DNA of 64,000 nucleotides from Lachnospiraceae bacterium (GTDB lineage Bacteria; Bacillota; Clostridia; Lachnospirales; Lachnospiraceae): NCBI GenBank assembly GCA_022794265.1, contig JAAWEK010000011.1, positions 1 to 64,000 of the forward strand, read 5' to 3'. Shown piece by piece: positions 16,400 to 24,586 of this stretch (position 1 is its first letter; each line of letters starts with the position of its first letter). The notes under the pieces were generated by a model. It saw only the letters and a program-made list of their open reading frames with translations, ran no database searches and was not told where the DNA came from. The position numbers and the translations under genes were made by a program.

Positions 16400-17530
16400 A
16401 TGAAAAGCATAATATTGTCGAAATTGTGTTATTTATGTAGAAAGGATGTTTATAAATTGATTTATAATAATGCGATAACACTAATGATGAATAATGGCTA
16501 TCAGGTAATGGGAAGTAATGTTCCATGCCTGGCATTGTTGTTTCAACATGACGAAGAAACTGAACGTATGAATATAGTGGGACTGATGAATAATGTTGGA
16601 AAATCAGAATTAACTTCAGAGCAATTGGATAGTATTACATTTCAAATAGAGCGTAAGTTTTTAATTGGCCGTTATGCAAGAGAAGTTAATATAATATACC
16701 TTGTATTTTCTGATGACTTCGAAAGGGATAAAAAATATTCTCAAGGTAAATCTGCTTTTTGGCTAATGGATATTTTGGGTAAAAGAATTGTGGTTTTTGA
16801 AGAACAACCGGATGATTTTTTTGGTCTGAAAAGCTTGATGACAGACGTTTTTGAAGAACAAAGGGGTAATTCAGCCAGAATATATGGCAGCATGGAGAAT
16901 GAAACCGGCTATCAGGAAAGAAGAAAAAAATTACCAATAATAACAATTTTACTATTGATTATAAATGTGATTGTTTTTATTTGTCTGGAAAAGAACGGAG
17001 ATACGGAAAATCCAGTTTATATGTTAAAAAAAGGAGCTGCACTTGGGAGAAATATTTTTGATAACCATGAATACTACCGTTTGCTTACAGCTACATTTAT
17101 GCATTTTGGAATAGCGCATTTATTAAATAATATGTTGGCTTTATGGATTCTGGGAAGTAAACTGGAGAGTATTATCGGAAATATCAGATTCGTTATTTTA
17201 TATATTTTAAGCGGTTTAGCGGGTAGTTTTGTTTCTGCCGTGCATTATTATAATGCCGATCATCTGGTGGTATCAGCCGGCGCTTCTGGTGCAATATATG
17301 GTATTTTAGGAGGAATACTTGTAGTTGCACTTATACAGAGGCGAAGAAATGATAAATCTATGTTTATACGAATGGGACTTGTACTTTTTCTGATGTTATA
17401 TGGAAGCGGTACACAGGGAGTTGATATGTTAGCTCATATTGGTGGTTTGGCAGGCGGAATCATCATAATGTTAATTTTTAAAATATTTTCTGATAAGCAA
17501 ACATTTGATAAGTTGAAAAACCTAAGATAA
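16400..17530 (+). CDS. Rhomboid-family intramembrane serine protease
   Basis: A 376-residue protein. About 170 soluble N-terminal residues are followed by six or seven membrane segments. Rhomboid motifs are present: HFGIAHLLNNMLALWILG, the catalytic serine in SAGASGAIYGI, and the catalytic histidine in DMLAHIGGLAGG. It comes last in the Tad gene run, 36 bases after the FHA gene. Rhomboids cut membrane-helix proteins, so a pilus component could be its substrate, but that is only inferred from position. Confidence 0.88.
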   Translation: MKSIILSKLCYLCRKDVYKLIYNNAITLMMNNGYQVMGSNVPCLALLFQHDEETERMNIVGLMNNVGKSELTSEQLDSITFQIERKFLIGRYAREVNIIYLVFSDDFERDKKYSQGKSAFWLMDILGKRIVVFEEQPDDFFGLKSLMTDVFEEQRGNSARIYGSMENETGYQERRKKLPIITILLLIINVIVFICLEKNGDTENPVYMLKKGAALGRNIFDNHEYYRLLTATFMHFGIAHLLNNMLALWILGSKLESIIGNIRFVILYILSGLAGSFVSAVHYYNADHLVVSAGASGAIYGILGGILVVALIQRRRNDKSMFIRMGLVLFLMLYGSGTQGVDMLAHIGGLAGGIIIMLIFKIFSDKQTFDKLKNLR

Positions 17531-17610
17531 TATATTAAAATTAATATAATTTCTGAGGTTATAGCATAGAACTTTATATAAGATAAAATTAAATGGAAAG
17601 GATACAGAGA

Positions 17611-18600
17611 ATGAATATAAATATATATTATGGCGGAAGAGGCCTGATTGAAGATCCAACATTATATGTTCTGGGAAAAATAGAAGGAGTACTAAATGAA
17701 TTAAGAGTAAATGTGGTCAGGTATAATTTATATGAAATGAAAAGTACGATTCCAACGCTTCCACAGACATTAAAGGATGCTGATGCTATTATACTGGCAG
17801 CGAGTGTGGAATGGAGAGGAATTGGCGGATATATGCAGGAATTCCTTGATTCTTGCTGGCTTTATGGGGACAAGGATAAAATTAGCAAATTATATATGTG
17901 TCCGGTTGTAATCTCTACCACCTATGGAGAAAAAGAAGCTTTGACAGATTTAAAAAATGCATGGGAGCTGTTGGGAGGAATGCCTTGTTCCGGAGTTTGC
18001 GCATATGTAAATGAATCCGTTGATTTTGAAATGAATCATGAATATGCGGATATTATTGAAAAAAAAGCAGAAAATTTATACCGGACGGTTTCTCAAAGGC
18101 GGAAGGCGCTTCCTTCCAGCAGTTATGCAATAAAACAAAATATTATGAAAGAATCATTGGATCTGACACCTCAGGAAACAGAACAGCTTTCCAAATATGC
18201 TTCGGATGACTATTATGTTAAGCAGCAGAAAGAGGATATTGAGGAATTGGCAAAATTATTTAAAGGTATGCTGAATCAGCAGGAAAGCGATGAAGATGAG
18301 TTTATAAAAGCTATTAATAATGTGTTTCATGCACAGGATGATTTTAGTGCGACATATGCTTTTATAATTGGAGATATGGACAAGACGCTGTTTATTCGGG
18401 TAGACGGGGCAGAATTGGTTTGTAAATATGAAGATGTTACGGATGTGGATGTTCTCTCAAAATTATCTTCAGAGGTTTTGAGTAACATAGTGAAGGGCAG
18501 ATATACATTTCAGAGGGCATTTATGACAGGAGAGATGACAGCAAAAGGTAATTTTAAAACGTTGCGAATGCTGGATATGATTTTTCCATTTAGCAGTTAG
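17611..18600 (+). CDS. Flavodoxin-like/SCP2 fusion protein
   Basis: A 329-residue cytoplasmic protein. The N-terminal half (about 1-170) looks like a flavodoxin or NADPH-dependent FMN reductase fold (NINIYYGGRG, ADAIILAASVEWRGIGGYMQ, PVVISTTYGE). The C-terminal 100 residues look like an SCP2 sterol/lipid-binding domain (TLFIRVDGAELVCKYE, GRYTFQRAFMTGEMTAKGN). The ATG at 17611 is chosen over 17593 because GGAAAGGA lies at the right distance from it. It stands alone between the Tad operon and a convergent kinase gene. Substrate unknown. Confidence 0.7.
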   Translation: MNINIYYGGRGLIEDPTLYVLGKIEGVLNELRVNVVRYNLYEMKSTIPTLPQTLKDADAIILAASVEWRGIGGYMQEFLDSCWLYGDKDKISKLYMCPVVISTTYGEKEALTDLKNAWELLGGMPCSGVCAYVNESVDFEMNHEYADIIEKKAENLYRTVSQRRKALPSSSYAIKQNIMKESLDLTPQETEQLSKYASDDYYVKQQKEDIEELAKLFKGMLNQQESDEDEFIKAINNVFHAQDDFSATYAFIIGDMDKTLFIRVDGAELVCKYEDVTDVDVLSKLSSEVLSNIVKGRYTFQRAFMTGEMTAKGNFKTLRMLDMIFPFSS

Positions 18601-18661
18601 TTATAACTTTTGCTGTCTTGTCAAGTCATTAAAATCTCCGTATTTATTTACATTGTTCGGT

Positions 18662-19381
18662 TTATGTAGGGAGAACGATAGTAAAGGATGTTCCGTTATC
18701 TTTTTCGGAATTACAGTATATATGACCACGATGGGCTAATACGATACGTTCACATATTGGCAGGCCCAGACCGGTACCGCCGTCTTTAAAACTGACCATT
18801 GGCTTAAAGATTTGTTTTACCTGTTCAGGATTTAGACCGCATCCATTATCAATGATATTTATGAGAATATTTGTTTCATCCTGATAAAGCTGAATAGTTA
18901 CTGTTTGACTGCCGGCTTCACAGGCGTTTTTGATTATGTTAATAAATACTTGTTTTAGTTTTACGGGGTCTGCATTCATAAGTGGGATATCGGTAGCAAT
19001 ATTAGATATAAAATCAATATGAGAATAGTTGGTATTAGTTATAAATGAACTTATGATATTATTAAGCATTTGACTAATATCTGTTAGTTCAGGATTGAGT
19101 TTACTGCCGTTGTTAAAAGAGGACAGTTTGGATAGTAATTCAATCATATATTTTACATCTTCGACAGTTGAATTCCAGTATTTGTAGTCCTTTACTTCAG
19201 GATGACTGGATTCAATAATTTGAAGAGAACTGTTTATGAGTGTTACAATGTTACCCAGTTCATGTGACAGTTCATGCATTGAAAAAGAGAAATCCTCCAT
19301 CATTGTATTAAACAGATTTCGTATTGCTGGATTGGAATTTATTAAATCCCCATACTCATCACTTATATAATTTGTTACCAT
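18662..19381 (-). CDS. Soluble sensor histidine kinase
   Basis: A 239-residue kinase without membrane segments. The H-box is LSHELGNIVTLI near residues 38-50. It also has an N-box (NIIKNACEAG), a G1-box (DNGCGLNPEQVKQIF) and a G2-box (GGTGLGLPICERIV). About 35 N-terminal residues precede the H-box and no sensor domain is present. No response regulator is adjacent, so its partner is elsewhere. It is divergent from the hit gene and convergent with the flavodoxin-SCP2 gene. Confidence 0.85.
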   Translation of the reverse strand: MVTNYISDEYGDLINSNPAIRNLFNTMMEDFSFSMHELSHELGNIVTLINSSLQIIESSHPEVKDYKYWNSTVEDVKYMIELLSKLSSFNNGSKLNPELTDISQMLNNIISSFITNTNYSHIDFISNIATDIPLMNADPVKLKQVFINIIKNACEAGSQTVTIQLYQDETNILINIIDNGCGLNPEQVKQIFKPMVSFKDGGTGLGLPICERIVLAHRGHIYCNSEKDNGTSFTIVLPT

Positions 19382-19588
19382 GTTTTCCTCATTTCCATAT
19401 TGGGGAAACAGTATCCCAATATTTTAATTATTTATAATAAAGTAGTTTAACATTTTTAGGGAAAATGTCAAACAAAATTGAACATCATATTTCGACAAAT
19501 ATGATATGCATTTTTTAAAATGCGCTATTAATCATACAAAAATGATATTTTTATAATATAAATTTATTGAAAAGAAAGGAATTAAAAA

Positions 19589-20008
19589 ATGAAAAAAAAT
19601 GATTGTGTATTTTGTAAAATCGTAAACGGAGAGATTCCGTCAAAAACGTTGTATGAAGATGACAAGTTTAAGGTGATTTTTGATATAGGACCAGCAACCA
19701 AAGGACATGCCATCATGGTTTCAAAAGAGCATTTTGAAAATATTTTTGAAATTGATGATAGTCTGGCAGCAGAAGTTTTTGTGCTGGCAAAGAGACTGGC
19801 AACAGCAATGAAAAGAGCCTTTCAGGCAGATGGTTTTAATATTGTACAGAATAACGGGAAATTGGCCGGACAGTCTGAGTTTCATTTTCATGTGCATTTA
19901 ATACCAAGATATGAAGGAGATCATGCCATAAAGTTTTGGGAATCAAAAGAGACCAGTGATGAAGAGCTTACGAAACTTCTGGAGCTGGTAAAAAAAGAAT
20001 TGAATTAA
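19589..20008 (+). CDS. hit: HIT-family nucleotide hydrolase/transferase
   Basis: A 139-residue HIT protein. CVFCKIVNGEIPS at the N-terminus is followed by the catalytic histidine triad HFHVHLIP near residues 98-105. Members hydrolyse dinucleotides or nucleoside phosphoramidates. A strong GAAAGGAA site precedes the ATG, and a TATAAT lies at 19552-19557. It ends at a shared terminator. Confidence 0.93.
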   Translation: MKKNDCVFCKIVNGEIPSKTLYEDDKFKVIFDIGPATKGHAIMVSKEHFENIFEIDDSLAAEVFVLAKRLATAMKRAFQADGFNIVQNNGKLAGQSEFHFHVHLIPRYEGDHAIKFWESKETSDEELTKLLELVKKELN

Positions 20009-20045
20009 GGTATAGAGAACAGATTGAAATGTTTTTAAATAAAAT

Positions 20046-20145
20046 TAAATCCGGTTTCCGTGTATATCTCAAATTATAGATACTGCCATGCAGATAAAGT
20101 AATGGATATTATTGAGATATTAAGGAAATCCGGATTTATTTTTTA
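20046..20145 (+). terminator. Bidirectional terminator between hit and murG
   Basis: A long imperfect stem: TAAATCCGG-TTTCC (20046-20059) with GGAAAT-CCGGATTTA (20124-20138), plus an inner stem ATATCTCAA/TTGAGATAT (about 20064-20072 with 20112-20120). It is followed by TTTTTT. It lies between two convergent genes. Confidence 0.7.
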
Positions 20146-21222
20146 GTGACTGTCGTCTTTGGTTAATTCCTGTATTAAATTTAAGATGGTTTTAACGGCA
20201 TCTGTAGTACCTGCGTTATCAATGGCATCGATGTATTTCTGACGGTTGCTGTAAACGGAATGGATGGTGGAGACAAGAATTTCTGGAGTCATGTCTTCTT
20301 CCTGAATTACTTCGCTGAATCCCTGATGTTTAAAAGAATCGGCGTTTAGTATCTGGTCACCGCGGCTGGCTCTTGCAGATAAAGGAATCAGTATACTTGG
20401 TTTTCGCAGTGCTACAATTTCACATATTGCATTGGCGCCTGCCCGTGATATGATTATATCGGACATTGCAAATAAGTCTTTCAATTCCGCTTTGATATAT
20501 TCAAACTGTTTATAGCCGGTGCGCTTATTCAGGCTGTCATCCGTCTTTCCTTTACCACAGAGATGGACAATCTGATAGGTTTTTAACAATTCATCCAGAG
20601 AATTGCGGACCGCTTCATTAACGGCGACGGCACCCAGACTGCCACCTATAACCATGATGATGGGTTTGTTGGCAGAAAATCCGCACATATTCAGTCCTGC
20701 AAGTTTGTCGCCCTGTTTTAATTCCTGACGGATGGGGGAACCGGTTAACAGTGCTTTACCTTCCGGCAGATACTTTGCGGTTTCCGGAAAGTTATGACAT
20801 ACCGTATGGGCATAAGGTATTGAGATTTTATTTGCTAATCCGGGAGTCATATCGGATTCATGAATAACGATTGGAACTTTGTATTTTTTTGCGGCAAGGA
20901 TGACAGGAACTGATACAAAACCACCTTTTGAAAAAAGAACATCCGGTTTATAGTTTTTAAAGATTTTTTTTGCTTCTCCATATCCTTTGATTACCCGGAA
21001 CGGGTCGGTAAAATTTTTGGCGGAAAAGTATCGTCTTAATTTACCAGAAGAAATTCCCTGATATGAAACATCCATCTCTTCAATCAGTTTTTTTTCGATT
21101 CCGTCATAGGAGCCTATGTATTTTATATCAAAACCCATATCCTTTAATCCTGGAATGAGTGCCATATTCGGGGTGACATGTCCGGCGGTACCGCCGCCTG
21201 TTAAAACAATTTTTTTTGACAT
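20143..21222 (-). CDS. murG: MurG, lipid II-forming GlcNAc transferase
   Basis: A 359-residue glycosyltransferase that adds GlcNAc to undecaprenyl-diphospho-MurNAc-pentapeptide to form lipid II at the inner membrane face. The N-terminal glycine loop GGGTAGHVTPN, HESDMTPGLANK, GGSLGA and SRAGANAICEIVALRKPSILIP are all MurG signatures. The ribosome binding site AGAAAGGA precedes the ATG. It lies 39 bases downstream of the TSCPD gene on the same strand and is not within a dcw cluster. Length is normal. Confidence 0.95.
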   Translation of the reverse strand: MSKKIVLTGGGTAGHVTPNMALIPGLKDMGFDIKYIGSYDGIEKKLIEEMDVSYQGISSGKLRRYFSAKNFTDPFRVIKGYGEAKKIFKNYKPDVLFSKGGFVSVPVILAAKKYKVPIVIHESDMTPGLANKISIPYAHTVCHNFPETAKYLPEGKALLTGSPIRQELKQGDKLAGLNMCGFSANKPIIMVIGGSLGAVAVNEAVRNSLDELLKTYQIVHLCGKGKTDDSLNKRTGYKQFEYIKAELKDLFAMSDIIISRAGANAICEIVALRKPSILIPLSARASRGDQILNADSFKHQGFSEVIQEEDMTPEILVSTIHSVYSNRQKYIDAIDNAGTTDAVKTILNLIQELTKDDSH

Positions 21223-21261
21223 AGAGTGAATGTCCTTTCTGAAATATGGGATTTAATCTGT

Positions 21262-21507
21262 TTATTGTGCCATCACATAATTTTTTAATGCTTTGGCTAG
21301 CTGGTCCGGACAGGAGGTACCACGTCCGCCGCAGTCAATGCCTTCCATTTTTGCAATGACATCATGTACATTCATTCCTTTAACCAGACTGGCAATGCCC
21401 TGGGTGTTTCCGTTACAACCCCCTATAAAAGTTACATTCTTTATGATATCGTTTTCAACTTCAATGTGAATTTCACGGGAACAGGTTCCTTTTGTTTTAA
21501 AAACCAT
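21262..21507 (-). CDS. TSCPD-domain protein (TIGR03905 type)
   Basis: An 81-residue protein with the motifs GGCNGNTQGIASLVKGM and TSCPDQLAKAL, after which the family is named. Cysteines at GGC, DCGG and TSC suggest metal or redox chemistry; the function is unknown. The ATG at 21507 is chosen because GGAGGAAG lies just upstream. An earlier ATG at 21564 would add 19 residues without family support. Confidence 0.85.
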   Translation of the reverse strand: MVFKTKGTCSREIHIEVENDIIKNVTFIGGCNGNTQGIASLVKGMNVHDVIAKMEGIDCGGRGTSCPDQLAKALKNYVMAQ

Positions 21508-21609
21508 AAGTCTTCCTCCAATTATGATATTGTTTTTATTTTTTATAAAATTATTATACATCAAATCAGATGAATGTCAAAGACATGAGGTGTATACAGG
21601 AAAACTTTT

Positions 21610-21649
21610 AAATCGACACCCTCTGTCGAAGGAGGACGAACGATTTTTC
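21610..21649 (+). other. Hairpin followed by T-run upstream of the membrane-protein gene
   Basis: AAATCG (21610-21615) can pair with CGATTT (21641-21646), with CCTC/GAGG pairing inside, followed by a short T-run. It may be a weak terminator or leader element of the next gene. Low confidence. Confidence 0.25.
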
Positions 21650-21725
21650 AGAAAGTGTGTTTAAAAATGATATTGTATGTGTTAACATAAATAGAAGTAA
21701 ATTATTAAGCAGGGAGAAAATAATT

Positions 21726-22736
21726 ATGAGGGTAATTGCAGATTTTATTATTAATTTTACGACAAACGGTGGAATGTTATACGTAATAATCGGATTATTT
21801 CTAATTGGCTTCGGAATTAAAACAGCAGGGAGTCTGTGTTATGACGATATTTTGGATAAAATAGAAAATTACCAGATACGAAAGAATAAAAGGGCGGAAG
21901 GGATTATTCTCCAGTATGAAAATGAAGTGAAATATGGAAAAAAAATAAACAATTTAAGTGCATTTGTAGAGCGTGCCATGCACGGGTGGAAAATAAAAAG
22001 TATTTTGGTGGAAAAAATGCAGGATATTGGTGATATTTTCGGAAAAGTCTGCTTGATACTGGGGATATGTGCCATTGCCATATTGTTGGCAGCACAGAAG
22101 GATGAATTATCTTTTGGCTCTCAAATGACAAAGGGGATATACATATATGCGGGGGCTGCAGCAATTTTATTTATTTGTCTGAAGCTGTGGGATAATGTGA
22201 TTGCATTGGATTATAAGAGAAATGTAATTCGGGATGAAATTATAAATTATCTGGATAATAATCATGCAGTTGACGGGGAGAATATTCCAGCGGTTCATGT
22301 GGAAATGAAGAATGAGGAAAAAGATGATGAGGCAGCTGGGGAGATGGATGTTATACGGACAGACTGGTGTGATGAAAAGGAATTGGAGGCGAAAGAAACA
22401 ATAGAAAATATGACAGAAGAAAATGAGGCAGCCGTGAAGGCTGTACAGGAAGAACAAAAGCAAAGGGTTATAAAAAAGGAGACGGCGAAGAAAACAAAAA
22501 GAAATAATAAAAACAGAAAAGGGAAGAAGAATGTTGCGGATAGAAATATGCAGGCAGAAATAAAGGATGAAAATAAAACTTTAAATTTAACAGATGAGGG
22601 GGATAAGGAAAAAAAGACGGAAAATCTTAAAGCGGATACTGACCAGAGTATAAATAGGGAGATAAAAGCTGAAAAAGCAGATGATCAGGAGATTGAAAAA
22701 ATATTTGATGAGGTACTGGAGGAATTTCTGTCGTAG
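21726..22736 (+). CDS. Uncharacterised membrane protein with a charged C-terminal tail
   Basis: A 336-residue protein that I do not recognise. One hydrophobic segment near residues 14-32 and a pair near 110-165 suggest three membrane helices. The last 150 residues are dominated by Lys, Glu, Asp and Asn and are probably disordered, with a final acidic segment (EIEKIFDEVLEEFLS). The ATG at 21726 fits the GGGAG site upstream; the ATG at 21657 would add 23 residues without a clear site. It is a single gene ending at a terminator. Confidence 0.55.
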   Translation: MRVIADFIINFTTNGGMLYVIIGLFLIGFGIKTAGSLCYDDILDKIENYQIRKNKRAEGIILQYENEVKYGKKINNLSAFVERAMHGWKIKSILVEKMQDIGDIFGKVCLILGICAIAILLAAQKDELSFGSQMTKGIYIYAGAAAILFICLKLWDNVIALDYKRNVIRDEIINYLDNNHAVDGENIPAVHVEMKNEEKDDEAAGEMDVIRTDWCDEKELEAKETIENMTEENEAAVKAVQEEQKQRVIKKETAKKTKRNNKNRKGKKNVADRNMQAEIKDENKTLNLTDEGDKEKKTENLKADTDQSINREIKAEKADDQEIEKIFDEVLEEFLS

Positions 22737-22782
22737 AATGGGGAATAAATCGGTGTTTATAATTTAAAGGGTAAGTGAAAGT

Positions 22783-22834
22783 AAAAAGGTTACATATTAG
22801 CAAAAAAGGTTGCTGATATGTGACCTTTTTATTG
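22783..22834 (+). terminator. Rho-independent terminator
   Basis: Stem AAAAAGGT-ACATAT-AGC (22783-22801) with GCTGATATGTGACCTTTTT (22812-22830), two mismatches, ending in a T-run. It closes the membrane-protein gene. Confidence 0.8.
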
Positions 22835-22867
22835 TTTAAAGGTTTTCTAAAGAAAGGGGTCGAGATA

Positions 22868-22897
22868 TTTACAAAAGAATTGTGAAAAATATATAAT
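22868..22897 (+). promoter_or_regulatory. Promoter of the ATPase/nuclease island
   Basis: TTTACA (22868-22873), an 18-base spacer and TATAAT (22892-22897), 30 bases before the first start codon of the island. No other strong promoter is seen before 27810, so the four genes may form one transcript. Confidence 0.55.
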
Positions 22898-22927
22898 ATA
22901 TATTAAATTTAGTTGGGAGCTATTTGT

Positions 22928-24566
22928 ATGATTGCAGATGAGATTTTAGATGTAGAATCAGGATATGAGGATTCAGATTATGAGAGTACCTTTGATAATT
23001 GGCTTGTTGATCAGGGGGAATTGACACCATTATTGAAAAGGTCAACAATTATGGAAGAATCCGGACTTGGGTTTGCTTTAGGAAAAGAAAAGAATAATAA
23101 AAAAAGCATTAGATATCTGGAAGGCTTATAAATCAGGAGTTGAAAAATTTATAAAACAATTAGATAAAGAAATTGTAAAGACCCCAACCTTATCTCATGA
23201 TATTAAAGATAAATTGTTGAGTATAATGGAAGGTTCAATTTTGCCGTATGCTTTTGGTGAAAAAGGAAGTTATGATACAAAAGATAAACAAATAAAAAAA
23301 ATATTTGAGTGGCTGAACATAGGATTAGACATTGATTTTATCAGTCCGCGTATTAATAGAGTGATAAAAGGTATTCGGGAAATGTATTTTGATATTGTGT
23401 ATTGGGGATTCTGGATAAATAGCGAAAGAGTTATAAATATAAAATTGGCAAATAGTGATTTACATAATCGTGGATTAGGAGTGTTGTTTGTAACTTACCA
23501 GATTAAAAAAAATAATAGACATCAGCCAAAGGAACTGGTTACAAAAGTAATTAAACCGGAAGATAAGTCGTTAGAAAGAGAATTATTGGGAACTGGAGCG
23601 AGTCTGGCAGAGGAGTTAAACAGAACAGCGATATGTGTAAATGGAGAAGGACTGTTAGGAGCCGTAAAAACGCTTGATATACAAACAAGCAGAAATCATG
23701 GCTCCATGGTAGAGTATTTTGAGGGAGAACAGATAGACAGAATAGATGGAACAGAGAAAACAGAGTCTGATTCGAAAACATTGACAGAAATCTTTACTGC
23801 TTTAACGGGTATGGATGATTTACATTATGAAAATTTATTATATCAGAGGAATTCAGAAACAGGTAGTTATGATACGCCAGCAATGATAGATGCCGACAAT
23901 GCATTATCAAAAAGGATTTTTGGAAATTTGTCGGAAGCCATAGAAAGAAATAACGGATTTGGGGCAAGGAGATCGGAAAGACAAAATATAGATTGTGTTA
24001 CTGGAATAGATGAAGATTTTATTCTGCGGGTGGTAAAGCCAAGGTTTATGGGAAAAAAGGGAAGAACGGTTCCAATACGTACAACAGATTTGGCAAGTTT
24101 AAAAAATGAATATTGGAAAAATCCTAACTTGGAATTTATTAAAGGTGAAACATGGGATATATATATAAATTATTTTCTTTATAATATAAAAAATGATGAA
24201 AGAATTAGATTAAAATCAGATAACGAATTAAGAAATGGATGGGAAGCATATCTTGTTAATTATTTTTTAAAATTATTGACTACAGGGAATCCAGCAGACT
24301 CCAGAACAGCACCGGGATTGCGAGGGGTGGTAGGACCAGAGGATTATGAAATGACAAATGAACAAAAATCAATTGCAGTGAGGAATGCATTATCTGATTT
24401 TCGAAATGGTCAGATTCCATTTTATGAGTATGATTTTTCTACAGGATATGTATTATCTCATGGAAGTATAATCTGGCACGGACCTAAGTTGGATGACATA
24501 TTCAGCGGAGAAGCAGTAGCCCGTATGATAGAAAATTTTCAGCATCCAGGTATGCAAGTAGAATAG
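22928..24566 (+). pseudogene. Frameshifted uncharacterised island protein (545 residues if restored)
   Basis: Two frames belong to one gene. The first runs 22928-23131 (ATG after a GGGAG site; acidic start MIADEILDVESGYEDSDYES). The second is open from 23082 to the stop at 24566. They join at a run of seven A (23099-23105). With six A the frame reads on as NNKKALDIWKAYKSGVEKF and gives 545 residues. No family is recognised. The part after the acidic leader has motifs KVIKPEDKSLERELLG and TGASLAEELNRT. As it stands the full protein is not made unless slippage occurs, or the shift is a sequence error. The gene heads the ATPase/nuclease island, so an effector or an accessory role are both possible. 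Confidence 0.7.
23099..23105 (+). repeat. Seven-A run at the frameshift point
   Basis: The run lies exactly where the two frames of the broken gene meet. Loss of one A restores a 545-residue frame. Such runs can change length by replication slippage. Confidence 0.7.
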
Positions 24567-24586
24567 ACCTAAAAAAGGATGATCAT

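Noticed and set aside
21657-21725. Upstream start for the membrane protein at 21726
   Set aside because: No ribosome binding site lies at 21657, while GGGAG is well placed for 21726.
22913-22927. TTG at 22913 as start of the first island protein
   Set aside because: The TTG is part of the ribosome binding site region (TTGGGAGC) for the ATG at 22928.
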